7,645 nucleotides of DNA from Pseudomonadota bacterium (GTDB lineage Bacteria > Pseudomonadota > Alphaproteobacteria > UBA8366 > JADFVY01). Shown here piece after piece: positions 5,421-7,645 of this stretch; position 1 is the first letter of the stretch, and every line of letters begins with the position of its first letter. Made by a program: the position numbers and the translations under genes. The stretch is taken from contig DAOVHN010000106.1 in the NCBI GenBank assembly GCA_030671915.1, positions 1-7,645 on the forward strand. Reading direction: 5' to 3'. The notes under the pieces were generated by a model. It ran no database searches. It saw nothing but the letters and a program-made list of their open reading frames with translations, and was not told the DNA's origin.

Positions 5421-7645
5421 ATGTATGGTCTGGATTCGTTGTTGTTGATTGTCGGGCTGTTGCTGTTGTTTGCACCGGTACTGGCGATTATCGCGCTGGT
5501 GAAAACTTCAAACCTTCGCTACGAGGTTGCGCGGCTGCACCGGATATTACGCGAGATGCAGACCCAACTCGCGCAGTTGCGCGAATCGCCGGCACCCGCG
5601 GCCGAACCGGTGCCGCCAAAGGAACCGGCGCCGGCGCCTGCGGTCCCCGAAAGAACGGCCCCGCCCGAAATGACGGTCGCGGAGACGCCCAAGGCGCCAT
5701 TCGAAGAGACTGCGGCGGAAGAACCGCTGGCGCCGCCTCAACCGCCCGAGTCGCCCGTCCGGCCATCCCGTGCACCGGCGGGCCGTCCGCCCGCGACCGG
5801 TCCGTTCCGGGAGAAGGAACTGGCCAAGACCCGCGAAAATCTGGAGGAAAAACTCTTTTCCCGCTGGTTTGTCTGGCTGGGCGGTATTGCGGTTGCGCTG
5901 TCGGCCGTGTTCCTGGTGCGATATTCGATCGAGATGGGCTGGCTGGGGCCGGTCGTGCGCTGCGTTCTGGGCGCGTTGATGGGCCTGGTCCTGATTGCCG
6001 CCGGCGAGCTCATGCGGCGCCATCCCCTGGCGCAGGCCGCCGGTTTCGTGAAACCGTCACAGGTTCCACCGGCGTTGACGGGCGGCGGCGTTTCGGCCCT
6101 GTTTGTCAGCATCTACGCCGCCTATGGGCTGTATGACCTGCTGCCCCCCCTGGTGGCCTTCGGCGCGCTGGGCGCGATCTGGGTGCTGGCGATGTTGCTG
6201 TCCATCCTGCAAGGCCCGTTCGTTGCGGCGCTGGGCATCCTGGGCGGGTTCCTGGTGCCGATCCTGGTGCAGACCGGGCATCCCTCCGCCTATGGTCTGT
6301 TTCCCTATGTCCTGGTGGTCACCGGCGCGGCGCTTGGGGTGCTGCGATACAAGGGCTGGGGCTGGCTCGCCTGGGGCGCGCTGGCCGGCGCGGCGGGCTG
6401 GCCGTTGCTGTGGCTGTTGGACCAGCCCGCGGCAGAGCTTGGCGCGCCGATCATCGGCGCTTACCTGACCGCGACGGCGGCCCTGTTCATCTATGTGCCG
6501 GCGGGTCTGCGGGCCCATAACGCGCCCTTCACCCTCAAAACCATGTTCAGCACGATACCCCTGCCGGCGATCCTGGCCTGGACCGCTTCTGTCCTGATGC
6601 TGGTGCTGGCGCTGTTGCTGACCTGGGCCGACGATTTCGCCTGGGGGTCGGTGGCCTGGGCCGGGCTGCTGGCCGCCTTCCTGATGCTCGCAGGCCGCCG
6701 TGACGTCACCTTCGATGCGCTATCGGTCGGCGCCGCGATCATGGTGGGGTTGGTCCTCCTGTCCTGGGACCTGCCCTTCTGGCCGGGCGAAGTGGATATC
6801 ATGGATACCCTGCCGCCGGGCCTCGTGCCCTACGTGCTGACGGCGGTCTGCTATGCCGGCCTGTTCGGGATTGCCGGTTTCGGGTTGCTGCGGGGGGCCG
6901 CGCGGCCGGGCCTCTGGGCCGGGCTTTCGGCGGGAGTCCCGGTCGTCACCCTGGCCATAACCTATGCCCGCATCAAGGGCTTCGAGGTCGATCTCGCCTG
7001 GGCCGGGCTGGGACTGCTGCTGGGCGCGCTCTGCATGGGCGTGACCATGATGGTCGCCCGCCAGCGCGGCCGGCCGGGCATGGAGGGCGCGCTGGCGGCC
7101 TATGCGGTCGGCGTCGTCGCCTCGCTGTCGCTGGCCATGGCGATGTCGCTGGAAAACGCCTGGCTGACCGTCGCCCTGTCGCTGCAACTGCCGGCCATCG
7201 GCTGGATTCACGAGCGCACCCGGGTCGGCCCCTTGCGCGCCGTCGCCATGCTGCTGGCGGCGATCATCCTTGGCCGGCTGGTACTCAATCCCGAGGTCTT
7301 CAACTACGGGCTCACCGCCACCCCGGGGTTGAACTGGATGTTCTACGGCTACGGCATACCGACCATCGCCTTCTACGTGGCGTCGCGCCTGTTCCGCCGC
7401 CGGGCGGACGACGCGCTGGTGCTGGCGCTGGAATCGGGCGCGCTGGTGTTCCTGACCCTGTTCGCCACCATGGAGATCGCCGATATCGTGCAGGGCGGCG
7501 AGTTCCAGCCCGGCGACAGCCTGCTGGAGGCGAGCCTGCGGACCATCGCATGGCTGACCATATCGCTGGCGCTGCTGTACCAGTGCCGCGCGGAAAAACC
7601 ACGTGTGGTGGCGGTCTGGGGCTGGCAGATCCTGGCGCTGCTGTC
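5421..7645 (+). CDS. DUF2339 multi-spanning membrane protein, 3' end outside window
   Basis: This is a large inner-membrane protein of the DUF2339 family, whose function I do not know. 741 codons are visible without a stop; such proteins often reach about 900 residues or more. One N-terminal membrane helix (about 5-28) is followed by a coiled-coil-like stretch (31-55, heptad-like LRYEVARLHRILREMQTQLAQL). Next comes a Pro/Ala/Glu-rich linker (about 56-128). The family signature begins near 146 with FSRWFVWLGGIAVALSAVFL, followed by VRYSIEMGWLGPVVR. The rest is a dense series of hydrophobic helices split by short charged turns. The start at 5421 has GGGAGG nine nt upstream. A competing frame from 5327 is a shadow rich in Arg and Gly. 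The gene is divergent from the M24 gene across 216 bp and has no visible operon partner. Confidence 0.92.
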   Translation, partial: MYGLDSLLLIVGLLLLFAPVLAIIALVKTSNLRYEVARLHRILREMQTQLAQLRESPAPAAEPVPPKEPAPAPAVPERTAPPEMTVAETPKAPFEETAAEEPLAPPQPPESPVRPSRAPAGRPPATGPFREKELAKTRENLEEKLFSRWFVWLGGIAVALSAVFLVRYSIEMGWLGPVVRCVLGALMGLVLIAAGELMRRHPLAQAAGFVKPSQVPPALTGGGVSALFVSIYAAYGLYDLLPPLVAFGALGAIWVLAMLLSILQGPFVAALGILGGFLVPILVQTGHPSAYGLFPYVLVVTGAALGVLRYKGWGWLAWGALAGAAGWPLLWLLDQPAAELGAPIIGAYLTATAALFIYVPAGLRAHNAPFTLKTMFSTIPLPAILAWTASVLMLVLALLLTWADDFAWGSVAWAGLLAAFLMLAGRRDVTFDALSVGAAIMVGLVLLSWDLPFWPGEVDIMDTLPPGLVPYVLTAVCYAGLFGIAGFGLLRGAARPGLWAGLSAGVPVVTLAITYARIKGFEVDLAWAGLGLLLGALCMGVTMMVARQRGRPGMEGALAAYAVGVVASLSLAMAMSLENAWLTVALSLQLPAIGWIHERTRVGPLRAVAMLLAAIILGRLVLNPEVFNYGLTATPGLNWMFYGYGIPTIAFYVASRLFRRRADDALVLALESGALVFLTLFATMEIADIVQGGEFQPGDSLLEASLRTIAWLTISLALLYQCRAEKPRVVAVWGWQILALL

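Noticed and set aside
5327..6136. Plus-strand open frame of 269 codons overlapping the DUF2339 gene
   Set aside because: It is out of frame with the clearly recognisable DUF2339 protein, encodes an Arg/Gly-rich sequence and has no suitable start signal.

Overview
The window looks like ordinary chromosomal DNA from an alphaproteobacterium, probably of Rhodospirillales type. This rests on the high GC content with G/C-ending codons, strong AGGAGG-like ribosome binding sites, and the protein families present (EamA transporter, Gpt, DoeA/EutD-type M24 protein, DUF2339). No rRNA, tRNA, CRISPR array, insertion sequence or phage gene was seen. The taxonomic call is an inference from style, not from a marker gene.

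Layout. Positions 1-671 (minus) hold the N-terminal three quarters of an EamA/DMT-family transporter that runs off the left edge. Positions 672-1029 are non-coding and carry a dispersed-repeat-like motif as two inverted arms, a perfect GC palindrome and an operator-like hairpin. Positions 1030-3381 (minus) encode a lipoprotein S8 subtilisin-like serine protease with a C-terminal beta-barrel-like region, resembling the autotransporter proteases of the NalP/Ssp type. A 163-bp divergent intergenic region follows, with a good sigma70-like promoter for gpt (3545-4015, plus), the xanthine phosphoribosyltransferase. gpt converges, with a gap of only 16 bp, on an M24-fold hydrolase (4032-5204, minus) that resembles ectoine hydrolase DoeA/EutD. 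A 216-bp divergent intergenic region separates it from a large multi-spanning DUF2339 membrane protein (5421 to the right edge, plus), which is incomplete.

The genes do not form an obvious pathway. They appear to be separate transcription units: surface proteolysis, purine salvage, possible compatible-solute breakdown, a solute transporter and an envelope protein of unknown function. I found no convincing undescribed multi-gene system. The points most worth a second look are the poly-glycine tether behind the lipidated cysteine of the protease, the loss of all five M24 metal ligands in the isolated ectoine-hydrolase-like gene, and the inverted repeat pair at 732-1007.
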